From the NCBI GenBank assembly GCA_036389135.1, contig DASVQP010000041.1:62001-126000 (forward strand): a DNA stretch of 64,000 nucleotides, in the 5' to 3' direction. Below, one piece after another: positions 52,389 to 61,086 of this stretch (position 1 is the first letter of the stretch; each line of letters starts with the position of its first letter). The notes under the pieces are model-generated. The model saw only the letters and a list, made by a program, of their open reading frames with translations. It was not told the DNA's origin and searched no databases. The position numbers and the translations under genes are program-made. This DNA is from Longimicrobium sp. (GTDB lineage Bacteria; Gemmatimonadota; Gemmatimonadetes; Longimicrobiales; Longimicrobiaceae).

Positions 52389-53612
52389 TCAGGCGAAGGG
52401 GTGCGGAGGTAGCGGCGCCTGGCGGGCCCCATTCCGGTCCAGCGCCCGGGCGAGGGCGGGAGAGCGCGTGTAGGGATACCGCTCGTCTAGGTACAGGGGA
52501 TGGGCGTCCGGAATGACGACCTTTGCCACGCTCACCTGCATCGCACGGCACAGCGGCGTGGAGAGCTCCGCCGCATAGATGGACGTTCCCAGCAGCCGCG
52601 CCCGGTCGAGCAGGTGTTCCCATACGGCCGCCCAATCCGGTTCGCTGGGGAGATCGCGAGGCGGTGCCGGGCTCGGCGTTTCGGCGGCGTCGCGCCAGAG
52701 CGGCTCCAGCTTCCGGGCACGATCCGGGTGGGCCCAGTACAGGGCGCGGGTCCAGAAATCCCTCACTTGCCCTGCGTCGAGGGCCGGAAGCCCTCGCAGG
52801 GTGATCTCGTCGCGCAGCCACGGCCGGATTTGGTGCGCTTCGTGGACGGCTCCGAGAATTGCGGTGCGGAGCCGAGGGTGACACTTCGCGCCCACCGTGA
52901 GGGCGGGTCCGATCCCGCTCGCGTCACGCAGGATCGCAAGGACGACGGGGTATCCCCAATCGGAGGGCAAAAGCAGGACGTCCAGCTCCAGCCGGTACCG
53001 GTCGAACGCTTCGAGGAGCCAAATGAACGCCTCGTCGGTGCCGCTGTCGAGATCGATCCGCGACGGGAGGGAATCCGACAGATACCCGCACATGAAGGCA
53101 TCGCGCTCGATCACCTCCAGCGCGGCCTTGCAGCGCGCTTCGCCGGGCGACCGCGCGCAGGCCGTTCCGTTGGACGATGGAAAGCGGAGGAGCGGTTCGC
53201 CCGCGAGGTCGTATGGACAGAACACCAGCTGGGCGGGAATCCAGACGGCGGACCCAGTGAGGCAGTCGGTCGCGGGAGCCCAGCCGAACGAATCATCGTC
53301 CGAGATCCGCATCGCCCGGAACGCGTCCTGGGACAGCTGCGCGTCGCTGAAGGACTGGAACACGCCGGGCGAGATCGCCGAGGTCCGCGCGTGGAGACGC
53401 TCGGGTGGAGGGGCGAACGCGAGACACGAGCGTTCCACCGCTTCGAACACGGCCCTGGCTTCCGCGGACTCCGGGTCCCGGTCGCACCCATACCCGTCGA
53501 AATCCCTTCCTTCAGCGGTAAGGACCGCGTGGAACTGGACCAGCCTGGGCTCGTCGTTGTAGGCGGGCAGCTTCCGGACCCGGATCTCCGGCGGCAGCGC
53601 TGCGTCAGGCAC
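52389..53612 (-). CDS. YcaO-domain cyclodehydratase (azoline-forming)
   Basis: A ~407-residue YcaO protein that should activate peptide amides with ATP for Cys/Ser/Thr cyclisation. Visible family motifs are SAEARAVFEAVERSCLAFA, the ATP-binding helix region SSNGTACARSPGEARCKAAL followed by EVIERDAF, and VVLAILRDASGIGPALTVGA. A Pro-rich C-terminus (QAPLPPHPFA) is typical of azoline-type members. The start is placed at GTG 53612 (MPDAALPPEIRV), which has GGGGA ~8 nt upstream and overlaps the peptide gene by 8 nt; GTG 53618 is also possible. The longer frame upstream is low-complexity antisense to the Gly-rich peptide code. No fused or adjacent E1-like/RRE partner is visible. Confidence 0.88.
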   Translation of the reverse strand: MPDAALPPEIRVRKLPAYNDEPRLVQFHAVLTAEGRDFDGYGCDRDPESAEARAVFEAVERSCLAFAPPPERLHARTSAISPGVFQSFSDAQLSQDAFRAMRISDDDSFGWAPATDCLTGSAVWIPAQLVFCPYDLAGEPLLRFPSSNGTACARSPGEARCKAALEVIERDAFMCGYLSDSLPSRIDLDSGTDEAFIWLLEAFDRYRLELDVLLLPSDWGYPVVLAILRDASGIGPALTVGAKCHPRLRTAILGAVHEAHQIRPWLRDEITLRGLPALDAGQVRDFWTRALYWAHPDRARKLEPLWRDAAETPSPAPPRDLPSEPDWAAVWEHLLDRARLLGTSIYAAELSTPLCRAMQVSVAKVVIPDAHPLYLDERYPYTRSPALARALDRNGARQAPLPPHPFA

Positions 53613-53850
53613 CGCCACTTTCCCCGGTTCCGTCAGAGAAGCGGCAGCCGCCGCAGCTACCGCCGCCGCTGCAGCGGGCGCCGCCACCGCCACCGCCACC
53701 GCCACCCGCGCACTTGCTCGCGTGGGGACCGGGTGGTGGGTCGGAAACAGAAGAGAACGGATCAAACTCCTTCATCTCGAGGAGCCGAAGCCTGGTGGCG
53801 GACGCGCGTGCGTCCGGTGCATTGCTGAGAGGAGAAGTCGTGCCGTGCAT
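53605..53850 (-). CDS. Candidate azol(in)e-peptide precursor (microcin B17-like core)
   Basis: An 81-residue peptide. Residues 1-45 look like a leader (ATRLRLLEMKEFDPFSSVSD). The C-terminal half has nine consecutive Gly (49-57) and then ARCSGGGSCGGCRFSDGTGE. It has four Cys (47, 60, 66, 69), with Cys60-Ser61 and Ser65-Cys66 adjacent. The McbA precursor of microcin B17 likewise has a Gly10 run followed by SCGG and GCS units that become bis-heterocycles. GGAGG lies 9 nt before ATG 53850; the start is 2 nt after the upstream stop, and the end overlaps the YcaO start. The assignment rests on composition and context. Confidence 0.75.
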   Translation of the reverse strand: MHGTTSPLSNAPDARASATRLRLLEMKEFDPFSSVSDPPPGPHASKCAGGGGGGGGGARCSGGGSCGGCRFSDGTGESGGA

Positions 53851-53852
53851 CG

Positions 53853-54497
53853 TCAGCCACCTCCAAAGAGACCCAGCAGTGCCTGAACCGCCTCTTCCAC
53901 CCCCGCGCCGGCGGCGCCCGTGGCCCCTGCGGCGAGCAGGGCGGACACCGGCTTCGGGCGTGAGAAGAAGATCGGGTAGGTATACAGTTCACCCGGCCGG
54001 AGGTCGTTCTCCCGGAACACGATGGCCGTGCCCGTCACGGTCGCATTGCCGACATACTTGATGACCTTTGAACGCTTCGGCAGGTGAATGGTGACAGTTA
54101 CCACCCGAACGTGGTAGGTGTGAATGAGCTGCGCGCGGTAGAACGCGACATTGCTCAGGAGGCCGTTGTGCTTCAGTACGCTGGTGGGAGCCGGATAGGA
54201 GAATCCCAGGACTCGTGACTGGGCGGCGGCGATGGGGAGCAGATTGGAGAAGATCAGGCGTGTCGCGTTGCTGACGGGTTCACGGGTTACCGTGGGGTTC
54301 CGGCCGGGTGGACCGTCATGGGCGACCACATCGCCGATCTGGGCCACCGTCGCGTTCGGGACGGTGAAGGCGAACGAGTCCTCCTGCGGTTCGTCTCCCA
54401 CGTTTCGGAACACGTACTCGTAACGATGATCGGCTGTCTCCATCTCTGGTCGGATCGTGATCTCGCACTTCAAAGACTCAATGAATTCCCCTGCCAT
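53853..54497 (-). CDS. Unknown beta-rich protein, first gene of the YcaO cluster
   Basis: A 214-residue protein with no recognised family. It lacks a signal peptide at ATG 54497, which has a good Shine-Dalgarno (GGAG). Residues ~10-185 alternate in beta-strand style (SLKCEITIRPEMETADHRYE, FVFRNVG-like turn, SFAFTVPNATVAQIGDVVAH, YHVRVVTVTIHLPKRSKVIK, GTAIVFRENDLRPGELYTYP). The last ~30 residues are Ala/Gly/Leu-rich (VSALLAAGATGAAGAGVEEA). It could be a recognition or immunity protein, or a carrier for the peptide. The frame is open upstream of 54497 without support. GC content is lower than in the neighbouring kinase genes. Confidence 0.7.
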   Translation of the reverse strand: MAGEFIESLKCEITIRPEMETADHRYEYVFRNVGDEPQEDSFAFTVPNATVAQIGDVVAHDGPPGRNPTVTREPVSNATRLIFSNLLPIAAAQSRVLGFSYPAPTSVLKHNGLLSNVAFYRAQLIHTYHVRVVTVTIHLPKRSKVIKYVGNATVTGTAIVFRENDLRPGELYTYPIFFSRPKPVSALLAAGATGAAGAGVEEAVQALLGLFGGG

Positions 54498-54879
54498 GGG
54501 TTTCTCCGCGGCGGGTAGGGAGCAGTATCGAACGGCAGCCGAACGTGGGACGATACAGCGCGGAAGGCAACCACAGAATGCGTTACTCCGGCGCGTCACG
54601 CAAGCTTCCCGTAGCGGGTCGCCACCGGCGGCAACGAATCGCTTAGAGGGTCTACCCGAGAACTGGGCCGCCACCCCGGCCCGCTACAACCCGGCAGGAC
54701 GCCGTGCGAGGCGCAAGCCCCTACAAGCGCGGCGAAATTCCGAATTACTTCCTGTTCCCCGGCGGCAAGCTGCAACCGGCCACGCCGACAGCGCCACGCG
54801 GGAACGCATCTACCATGACCCGAATAACCGAGCAGGTGCGACAGCAGGTGCTTGTAGTTGAGCGACGGCCCGTTGACTT
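54498..54879. other. Intergenic region, 382 bp, upstream of the YcaO cluster
   Basis: Probably contains the promoter of the four-gene cluster (leftward) and the 3' region of the kinase gene at 54880. No convincing open frame, hairpin terminator or repeat of the known families was found. GC content is moderate. Confidence 0.5.
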
Positions 54880-56031
54880 CTACTGATACGGCAGTATCAG
54901 CGACGCCGTAGTCCCCCGCCCCAACTCACTCTCCAGCTTCACCTCGGCGGAGAGGGTGCGCGCCAGGCGGCGGGCGAGCGCCAGCCCCAGCCCCACGCCC
55001 CGTTCGGAAGAGGCGGAGCGCGCGCCTTCCTGCACCTGCGCGAACGGCTCGAAGACGCGCTCCAGCTCGTCCGCGGGGATGCCGTGGCCGGTGTCGCAGA
55101 CGGCGACCACGAGCACGCGGATGCGGCGGGTGCGCGAGGGCTTGGTGGTGCGCGTCAGCCGCACCTCGATCTTGCCCTCGTCGGTGAAGCGGATCGCGTT
55201 GTCCAGCAGGTGCAGGAGCACGCGCGCCAGGCGGTCGGGGTCCGTCTGCAGGAGGGGGAGGTCGGGCGGGTAGTGGAGGGAGAGGGTGAGCCCCTTGCGG
55301 CGCGCCGTGGGCTCCATGCGGCGGAGGAGGGTGGCCACGAACTTCCGCGGCTCCACCAGCTCGGTCGCCTCGGAGGGCGTCTGCGCCTCGCCCAGCTCGC
55401 GGATCCCCTCCAGCACGCGGACGATCTCGGCAACGTGCGTCTCCGCGCGCTCCAGCATCTCGGCGATGCGGGGCGGGAGGTTGCCCAGCAGCCCGGAGCG
55501 CAGGATGTCCGACTCCAGCAGGAGGGCCGTGGCGGGAGTGCGCAGCTCGTGGTTGAGCGCCACCAGGAAGTGGTCGCGCGACTGCCGGGCGATGCGCGCC
55601 TCCTCGTACAGGTGCCCGTTCTCCAGCACCAGCGCCACCGCCGTCCCCGCCGACTCGGCCTCCCGTACCGTTTCCTCCCCCGGCTCCGCGCCGGAGTACA
55701 GCAGGAGCATCGACCCCGCCCCCGCCCCGCGCAGCTCGAGCGGGACCCATAGGAGCTGCGCGAACCCGTCCGCCCCGTTGAGCCGCAGGAGCTGTGCGCC
55801 GCGCCGCCGCCTGGGGCGCTCGCGTGCCTCCGCGATGGGCCCGTCCATCAGCGCCAGCACCTGCGGCGCCTCGCACCCGGCGTGGGCGCGCACCGCGTCC
55901 TCGGTGTCCACCACCGCCCCGCCCGCCGCCCCCGCGCGCTCCATGGCCGCGGCGAGCAGCGGCCCCAGCGCGTCGGCGGGGTCGGCCACGTCCGCCACCC
56001 CGGCGAGCGCGCGCGCGAACGGATCGCTCAC
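54880..56031 (-). CDS. Histidine kinase with GAF-like sensor domain
   Basis: A 383-residue soluble kinase. Residues ~1-140 form a GAF-like domain (ALGPLLAAAMERAGAAGGAV, FAQLLWVPLELRGAGAGSML). The DHp domain has His161 (ALNHELRTPATALLL). The HATPase has an N-box (LLHLLDNAIRFTDEGKIEVR), CDTGHGIPADELERVFEPFA and GVGLGLALARRLAR. There is no receiver domain and no adjacent response regulator. The start is GTG 56031 (MSDPFARAL), with a Gly-rich Shine-Dalgarno-like GAGGGCG. The same frame continues ~50 codons upstream without conserved features. Confidence 0.88.
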   Translation of the reverse strand: MSDPFARALAGVADVADPADALGPLLAAAMERAGAAGGAVVDTEDAVRAHAGCEAPQVLALMDGPIAEARERPRRRRGAQLLRLNGADGFAQLLWVPLELRGAGAGSMLLLYSGAEPGEETVREAESAGTAVALVLENGHLYEEARIARQSRDHFLVALNHELRTPATALLLESDILRSGLLGNLPPRIAEMLERAETHVAEIVRVLEGIRELGEAQTPSEATELVEPRKFVATLLRRMEPTARRKGLTLSLHYPPDLPLLQTDPDRLARVLLHLLDNAIRFTDEGKIEVRLTRTTKPSRTRRIRVLVVAVCDTGHGIPADELERVFEPFAQVQEGARSASSERGVGLGLALARRLARTLSAEVKLESELGRGTTASLILPYQ

Positions 56032-56271
56032 AGCCGCCCTCGCCGAGTGAAGGCGAAGCCGGCACGCACGGGAAGAGGCGCTTCGGTAGCGGGGGTATCC
56101 TGACCGAACAACGGGCGATCCTTCGACACGGGGTAAGCCGCCGGTCCTGGCGCAGACCGGGAGCACTTGAAGATGCCCCTCCCGCCGCAATCAGCGGACC
56201 ACCAACCGCCCTTCCTTCACCGACAGCCCGCAATGCGCCGCAACATCCGGCCGCAAAGGCACAACAGCATG

Positions 56272-56349
56272 GCTCACACAGAGACACAGAGCCACAGAGT
56301 AAAGAGGTTCCCCTGTGGCTTGCTGTTCCCTCTGTGTTCTCTGTGTGAT
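56272..56349. repeat. CACAGAG-family palindrome, family B, followed by a G/C-rich hairpin
   Basis: Arms GCTCACACAGAGACACAGAG and CTGTGTTCTCTGTGTGATGC. It is followed at 56408-56440 by GCCCCTCCCCCA...TGGGGGAGGGGC (12-bp stem) and a G-rich run to 56465. Together they fill the gap between two leftward kinase genes (56032-56469); no coding sequence is present there. Confidence 0.75.
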
Positions 56350-56469
56350 GCTTTCGCCGGTGGTCTCTCCGCGCGGATGCCGAGGACGCGCGCGGATGGA
56401 CGCAAACGCCCCTCCCCCAGGTCGTTATTGGGGGAGGGGCCGCGAGTTGACGAGCGGGGGTGGGGGACC

Positions 56470-59400
56470 TCAGTCCGCGCCCACCACCTCGGGCAGCAGC
56501 CGGTCGATCGCGGCGAGGAACTCGTCCACGTCCAGCGGCTTGGTGAGGTACGCGTCGGCGCCCTCGGCGATCAGGCGGTCGATCGTGCGCGGAGTGGCGT
56601 CGGCGCTGATCATCACCACCGGGATCCCGGCGGTGCGCGCGTCGCAGCGCAGGCGGCGCAGCACCTCGTCGCCCTGCACGTCCGGGAGGTGGAGGTCCAG
56701 CAGAACCAGGTCCGGCGCGTGCTCGCGGGCCAGCTCCGTCCCCATCCGCCCCTGAAGCGCCGGGATCGTCTTCCACCCCGGCCGCTCGGAGAGGATCGTC
56801 TCCACCAGGCTCAGGTTGGCCAGGTTGTCCTCCACGTACAGCAGCGTCACCGGCGAGCGGATCTTGGAGCCCACGGCCAGCGGGGCCGGCGAGCGGGCTT
56901 CCAGCCGCTCCACCGGGTCGCGCGCCAGCCTCAGGTCCAGGGCAAAAGTGCTCCCCTCCTCGCTGCTCTCCTCCAGCACCAGCGTGCCGCCCATCGCCTC
57001 CACCAGCCGCTGCGAGAGCGCCAGGCCGAGCCCCGTCCCCTCCACCTCGGTGTGCTCCGCGCCCAGCCGGGCAAAGGGGACGAAGAGCTGGTCGTGCTGC
57101 GCGGGATCCACGCCCTTGCCCGTGTCCGTCACGCGCACCTTTACGCGGTCCTCCGGCAGGATCTCGCAGTGCAGGCGCACCGAGCCGCCCTCACGGTTGT
57201 ACTTGACCGCGTTCGACAGGAGGTTGAGGAGCACCTGCGACAGGCGCTGCCGGTCCGCCGTCACGAACGGCTCGCCCCCGGGAAGCTCCCCGTCGTCCAG
57301 GGTGATGCAGCGCTGCGCGGCGAGCGGACGGGCCAGCGCCACGGCCTCCTGCACCACCAGCGAGAGGCGCACGGGCTCCAGCGAGAGCTGCTGCCGGCCG
57401 CTCTCGATGCGGGCGATGTCCAGCACCTCGTTGATGAGGCGCAGCAGGTGCCGCCCCGCCGTCAGGATGTGCTGCACCCCGCGGCGCTGGTCCGCCGCCA
57501 GCGTGCCGCGCGACAGGAGCTGCGAGAAGCCCAGGATGGAGTTCATCGGCGTGCGCAGCTCGTGGCTCATGCGGCTCAGGAACTCGCTCTTGGCGCGGTT
57601 GGCGCGCTCCGCCTCCAGCGTGGCGCGGCGCAGCGCCTCCTCCGCCAGCCGCCGCTCCGTCACGTCGCGGATGTTGGCGACCACACCCTCGTCCGGCGAG
57701 TCGGTGGAGAGCGTCTGCCCGAACGCCTCCAGGTAGCGCCACGAGCCGTCCTTGTGGCGGTACCGGTACTCCGCGTGGCCGATCACGCCCGGCGTGGCAA
57801 AGGTGTTCTCCAGCTCGCGCAGCACCACGGCCACGTCGTCGGGGTGCACGAGCTCCCACGCGCTCCGCCCCACCAGCTCCTCCGGCGTGTACCCCAGGAT
57901 GCGCGTCACCGAGGGGCTCTGGTACGTCATCACCCCGTCCGGAGCGATGATGACGATGTTGTCCTGCCCGTTCTCGATGAGCCGGCGGAAGTGCTGCTCG
58001 CTCCACCGCAGCGCGTCCTCCGCCTCCTTGCGCTCCGTGATGTCGCGCGTGTTGAAGACCAGCCCCTCCGCCGCCGACATGGGCGACACCGTACGCCCGA
58101 ACGTCTCCAGCTGCCGCCAGCTGCCGTCCTTGTGCCGGAAGCGGTACTCGGCATGCCCCGTGGTCCCCGGCGCCGCGGCCGCCGCGGAGATCTCGCGCAT
58201 GGCGACTTCCAGGTCGTCCGGGTGCACCAGCGCGAACATGTTCTGCCCCTTCGAGTCCTCGGGCGTGTAGCCCAGGATGCGCTCCATCGACGGGCTCTGG
58301 TAGCGGATCTCGCCGGTGGCGGGGTCCAGCACCACGATGATGTCGTGCGCGTTCTCTATGAGGGCGCGGTAGCGCTCCTCGCTGGCGCGCAGCGCGTCCT
58401 CGGCCTCCTTGCGGTCGGTGGTGTCGCGCGTGTTGATGACGATGCCGTCCTCCGGGTTGCCCGTGAGCGTCTTCCCCACCGCTTCCACCGTGCGCCACGC
58501 GCCGTCGCGGGCGCGGTAGCGGAACTCGGCCGAGCGCGTCTCCCCGGGCTGCGCGGCCACCTCTGCGAGCGCCTTCTCCACGTGCGCGCGGTCGTCCGGG
58601 TGCACGCGGTCCCACGCGCAGATCCCCACCCCTTCGCCCGCGTTGTAGCCGAAGAGCCGCCGGATCGCCTCGCTCTCGTAGCGGATGGTGCCGTCCGGGC
58701 TGATGATGGACACCAGGTCCGACGCGTTTTCGATCAGCCGCCGGAAGTGCTCCTCTCGCTCACGCAGCCGCCGTTCGGCAGCCTTGCTCACGGTGATGTC
58801 GCGCACCACGGTGACGCGGTCGCCGTCCAGCAGCGGCACCAGGCGCGTCTCCAGCTCGCGCTCCTCGCCGCCGGGGGTGCGCAGGGTGTGCTCCAGCGTC
58901 GCCAGGCGGCCGGTGCGCTCCACCTCGGCCAGCGCCGCGTCCAGGCGCTCGGCGGCCTCGGGCGGAAGCACCTCCTGCATGCGGCGGATCACCGTGTCGC
59001 CCGCGGGCACCAGGCGGCTCCACTCCGGGCCGGCGCGGTGGTCCACGATCGTCCCGTCCGGGCGCAGGCGGAAGTAGGCGTCGGGGAGCGCCTGGAAGAT
59101 CGCCTCCAGCTCCTGCGTGCGGCGGAGGAGCTCCTCGCGGGCTTCCTCGTGCTCGGCGACCTCCTCCTCCAGCGCGGCGTTGGCCCGCGCCAGCTCCGTG
59201 GTGCGCTCGGCGACGCGGCACTCCAGGTCGCAGTTGGTGCGCTCCAGCGCCGTCTGCGCCTCCTTGAGGTCGGTGACGTCCTGGTGGACGATGATGACCT
59301 CGCGGATCTCCCCGCCCGCCGCGCGCACCGGCCGCGCCGACGCCTGGATCCAGCGCGCCGCCGCGGCCCCGTCGCCGCCGATGGCGCGGCGCGTGTCGAA

Positions 59401-60153
59401 GAGGGAGGGCGGAAGCTCCAGCGTCTCCCCCGCGAAGGCGCGGCGCAGCAGGCCGCCCAGCTCGGCGAGCTGCGGCTCGTGCAGCGGGTTCCAGTCGCGC
59501 GTGTCCTCCAGCGTCAGCCCGAACAGCTCCTCCCACGCCTCGTTGACGTCCACGGTGCGCCCGTCGGGGGAGAAGATCTGCACGCTCAGCGGGAACTGGC
59601 GGTACATCGCGCGGAAGCGGCTCTCCGAAGCGTGCACGGCATCCGCGGCGGCGCGGTGCTCGCCCGCCAGGCGCAGGTGCGCGAGCCGCGATGCGGCGAC
59701 GGCGGCGAGCGCCTCCATCATCTCCACGTCGTGCGCGGAGTAGCGCGCGGGGTCGACGGTCTCCACCGCCAGCACGCCCAGCAGCTCGCGCCCCGCCATC
59801 ACCGGCGTGCGGATGGCCGACCCGCCGGCGCCGCACCCGTCGTGGGGACGGCCCGTGGCGAGCGTCCGCTTCCCGCGCACCACCCAGCGGTCCGGCGTCT
59901 CCGCGCACGCCACCGCACCCGCGACGCGGGGCGAGCTGCCGTGGTAGTGCAGGGTGTCGGTGCCGGCGTCGTAGGTGGCCAGGCGGAAGGCGTCGAAGGA
60001 GAGCGCCGGCCGGGCCGCATCCTCCAGAGCACGCGCCAGCCCGTCCGCCGAGCCCGCCTCCAGCGCGGCCGACGCGGCCCGGGCCACGGCCCGGATGCGG
60101 CGGAGCGCGTCGCTTTCGCGCGGATGCTCGAGTAGGTAGGGGGATGCGCGCAT
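56470..60153 (-). CDS. Large hybrid histidine kinase: GAF, about five PAS domains, HisKA-HATPase, receiver
   Basis: A 1227-residue soluble sensor kinase. A GAF domain covers ~20-170 (FDAFRLATYDAGTDTLHYHG). It is followed by PAS units (MYRQFPLSVQIFSPDGRTVD; FQALPDAYFRLRPDGTIVDH; ENASDLVSIISPDGTIRYES; ENAHDIIVVLDPATGEIRYQ; ENGQDNIVIIAPDGVMTYQS), the last three with typical PAC ends (YRYRHKDGSWRYLEAFG). A coiled coil separates PAS1 and PAS2. The DHp has His864 (RMSHELRTPMNSILGF), and the HATPase has DTGKGVDPAQH and EGTGLGLALSQRL. The C-terminal receiver has the acceptor Asp in LVLLDLHLPDVQGDE. ATG 60153 is chosen; no partner gene is adjacent. Confidence 0.93.
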   Translation of the reverse strand: MRASPYLLEHPRESDALRRIRAVARAASAALEAGSADGLARALEDAARPALSFDAFRLATYDAGTDTLHYHGSSPRVAGAVACAETPDRWVVRGKRTLATGRPHDGCGAGGSAIRTPVMAGRELLGVLAVETVDPARYSAHDVEMMEALAAVAASRLAHLRLAGEHRAAADAVHASESRFRAMYRQFPLSVQIFSPDGRTVDVNEAWEELFGLTLEDTRDWNPLHEPQLAELGGLLRRAFAGETLELPPSLFDTRRAIGGDGAAAARWIQASARPVRAAGGEIREVIIVHQDVTDLKEAQTALERTNCDLECRVAERTTELARANAALEEEVAEHEEAREELLRRTQELEAIFQALPDAYFRLRPDGTIVDHRAGPEWSRLVPAGDTVIRRMQEVLPPEAAERLDAALAEVERTGRLATLEHTLRTPGGEERELETRLVPLLDGDRVTVVRDITVSKAAERRLREREEHFRRLIENASDLVSIISPDGTIRYESEAIRRLFGYNAGEGVGICAWDRVHPDDRAHVEKALAEVAAQPGETRSAEFRYRARDGAWRTVEAVGKTLTGNPEDGIVINTRDTTDRKEAEDALRASEERYRALIENAHDIIVVLDPATGEIRYQSPSMERILGYTPEDSKGQNMFALVHPDDLEVAMREISAAAAAPGTTGHAEYRFRHKDGSWRQLETFGRTVSPMSAAEGLVFNTRDITERKEAEDALRWSEQHFRRLIENGQDNIVIIAPDGVMTYQSPSVTRILGYTPEELVGRSAWELVHPDDVAVVLRELENTFATPGVIGHAEYRYRHKDGSWRYLEAFGQTLSTDSPDEGVVANIRDVTERRLAEEALRRATLEAERANRAKSEFLSRMSHELRTPMNSILGFSQLLSRGTLAADQRRGVQHILTAGRHLLRLINEVLDIARIESGRQQLSLEPVRLSLVVQEAVALARPLAAQRCITLDDGELPGGEPFVTADRQRLSQVLLNLLSNAVKYNREGGSVRLHCEILPEDRVKVRVTDTGKGVDPAQHDQLFVPFARLGAEHTEVEGTGLGLALSQRLVEAMGGTLVLEESSEEGSTFALDLRLARDPVERLEARSPAPLAVGSKIRSPVTLLYVEDNLANLSLVETILSERPGWKTIPALQGRMGTELAREHAPDLVLLDLHLPDVQGDEVLRRLRCDARTAGIPVVMISADATPRTIDRLIAEGADAYLTKPLDVDEFLAAIDRLLPEVVGAD

Positions 60154-60660
60154 GGGGAGATGGCTCCGTTCGGGGATTCTGCCGTACGACTCCCGCGGAA
60201 GATGCCCTCCGCCACCCGTTCCGGCATGGGGCGGATGACCCATGAGCCCCCGGCCCGCCCCTCTTTGCTTCCACCAGAAGGTACGGCACCTCCCCGGGCT
60301 GGCGGCTATGGGGCGGATGGCCCTTTCGTGCCCCTCAAACCCCTTTTGCTACGCCGCCGCCCCGCACTAAAGTAGACGGAGAGGACACGGAGGGCTGTCA
60401 GATGAGCGGGGGGGAACCTTGCCGAATGGCATGCCTCGTCCTGCACGGCCAGCCGCGCGCCTCCTGATCCGGGAGCCATTCCACCAAGGAGGGCGATGGC
60501 CTGACCCAACCCAGCGCGGCCCGGCGTCCCACCCAGGGACGCCGGCGCCGCCGGCAGGGGCCGCCCCACGTGGCTGCCCGTGCCTTCCGCCCGCGCAGAA
60601 CCCCGCCGACCGGAACCGAAAGCCGCCGCCCGAACCGCGCAAACCCCGCCTCCCCCTCCC
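60154..60660. other. Intergenic region upstream of the large kinase
   Basis: About 500 bp with high GC and no convincing open frame. It should contain the kinase promoter (leftward). It leads into a family C element at 60661. Confidence 0.45.
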
Positions 60661-60857
60661 CTTGTCATCCTGAGCGACGCGCTTCGCCGCCCCCTCACCC
60701 CGCGCCACACTCCGGCGCGGAGCGAAGGATCTACTGCGCGTTCCGAGGCCAATGCCGTGCACACCGGGCCTCTCTGCACGCGCAGTAGATTCTTTGATCG
60801 CCGCAGGAGTCCGGCGCGCTACGAATAGTTCGGTGAGGCGGCTCCCTCAGAATGACA
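60661..60857. repeat. ~197-bp MITE-like element, family C, copy 2
   Basis: Begins CTTGTCATCCTGAGCGACGC and ends GGCTCCCTCAGAATGACAG, with the same internal GCGGAGCGAAGGATCTACTG and GATCGCCGCAGGAGTCCGG as the copy at 14062-14259. Terminal inverted repeats are TGTCATCCTGAG / CTCAGAATGACA. A degenerate AGTCCGCG-family repeat follows at 60867-60900. Confidence 0.75.
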
Positions 60858-61086
60858 GACGGTTTTCGCGAGTCCGGGAAGGCGGATTCGGTTCACTCGC
60901 CCCGCCCTGTCGCCACAGCGTCTACGTACGCCGGGAGCGCAGTCTACGTAGGCATACGTATAGGATAGGTCGCGACGCGCGCCTATCCTCGGTCACGTGA
61001 TCTGGCGCACAATCCAGTTCATGCCGCTGCTGGCCGCACCCCGTCCATACGGGGGCATTGCTCCCCACCTGGCACGAGGACCCGCC

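Noticed and set aside
53614-53765. Upstream extension of the YcaO frame (Ala/Val-rich, from TTG 53765)
   Set aside because: The Ala/Val run is just the shifted reading of the Gly-rich peptide codons. It lacks YcaO features, while GTG 53612 has a ribosome-binding site.
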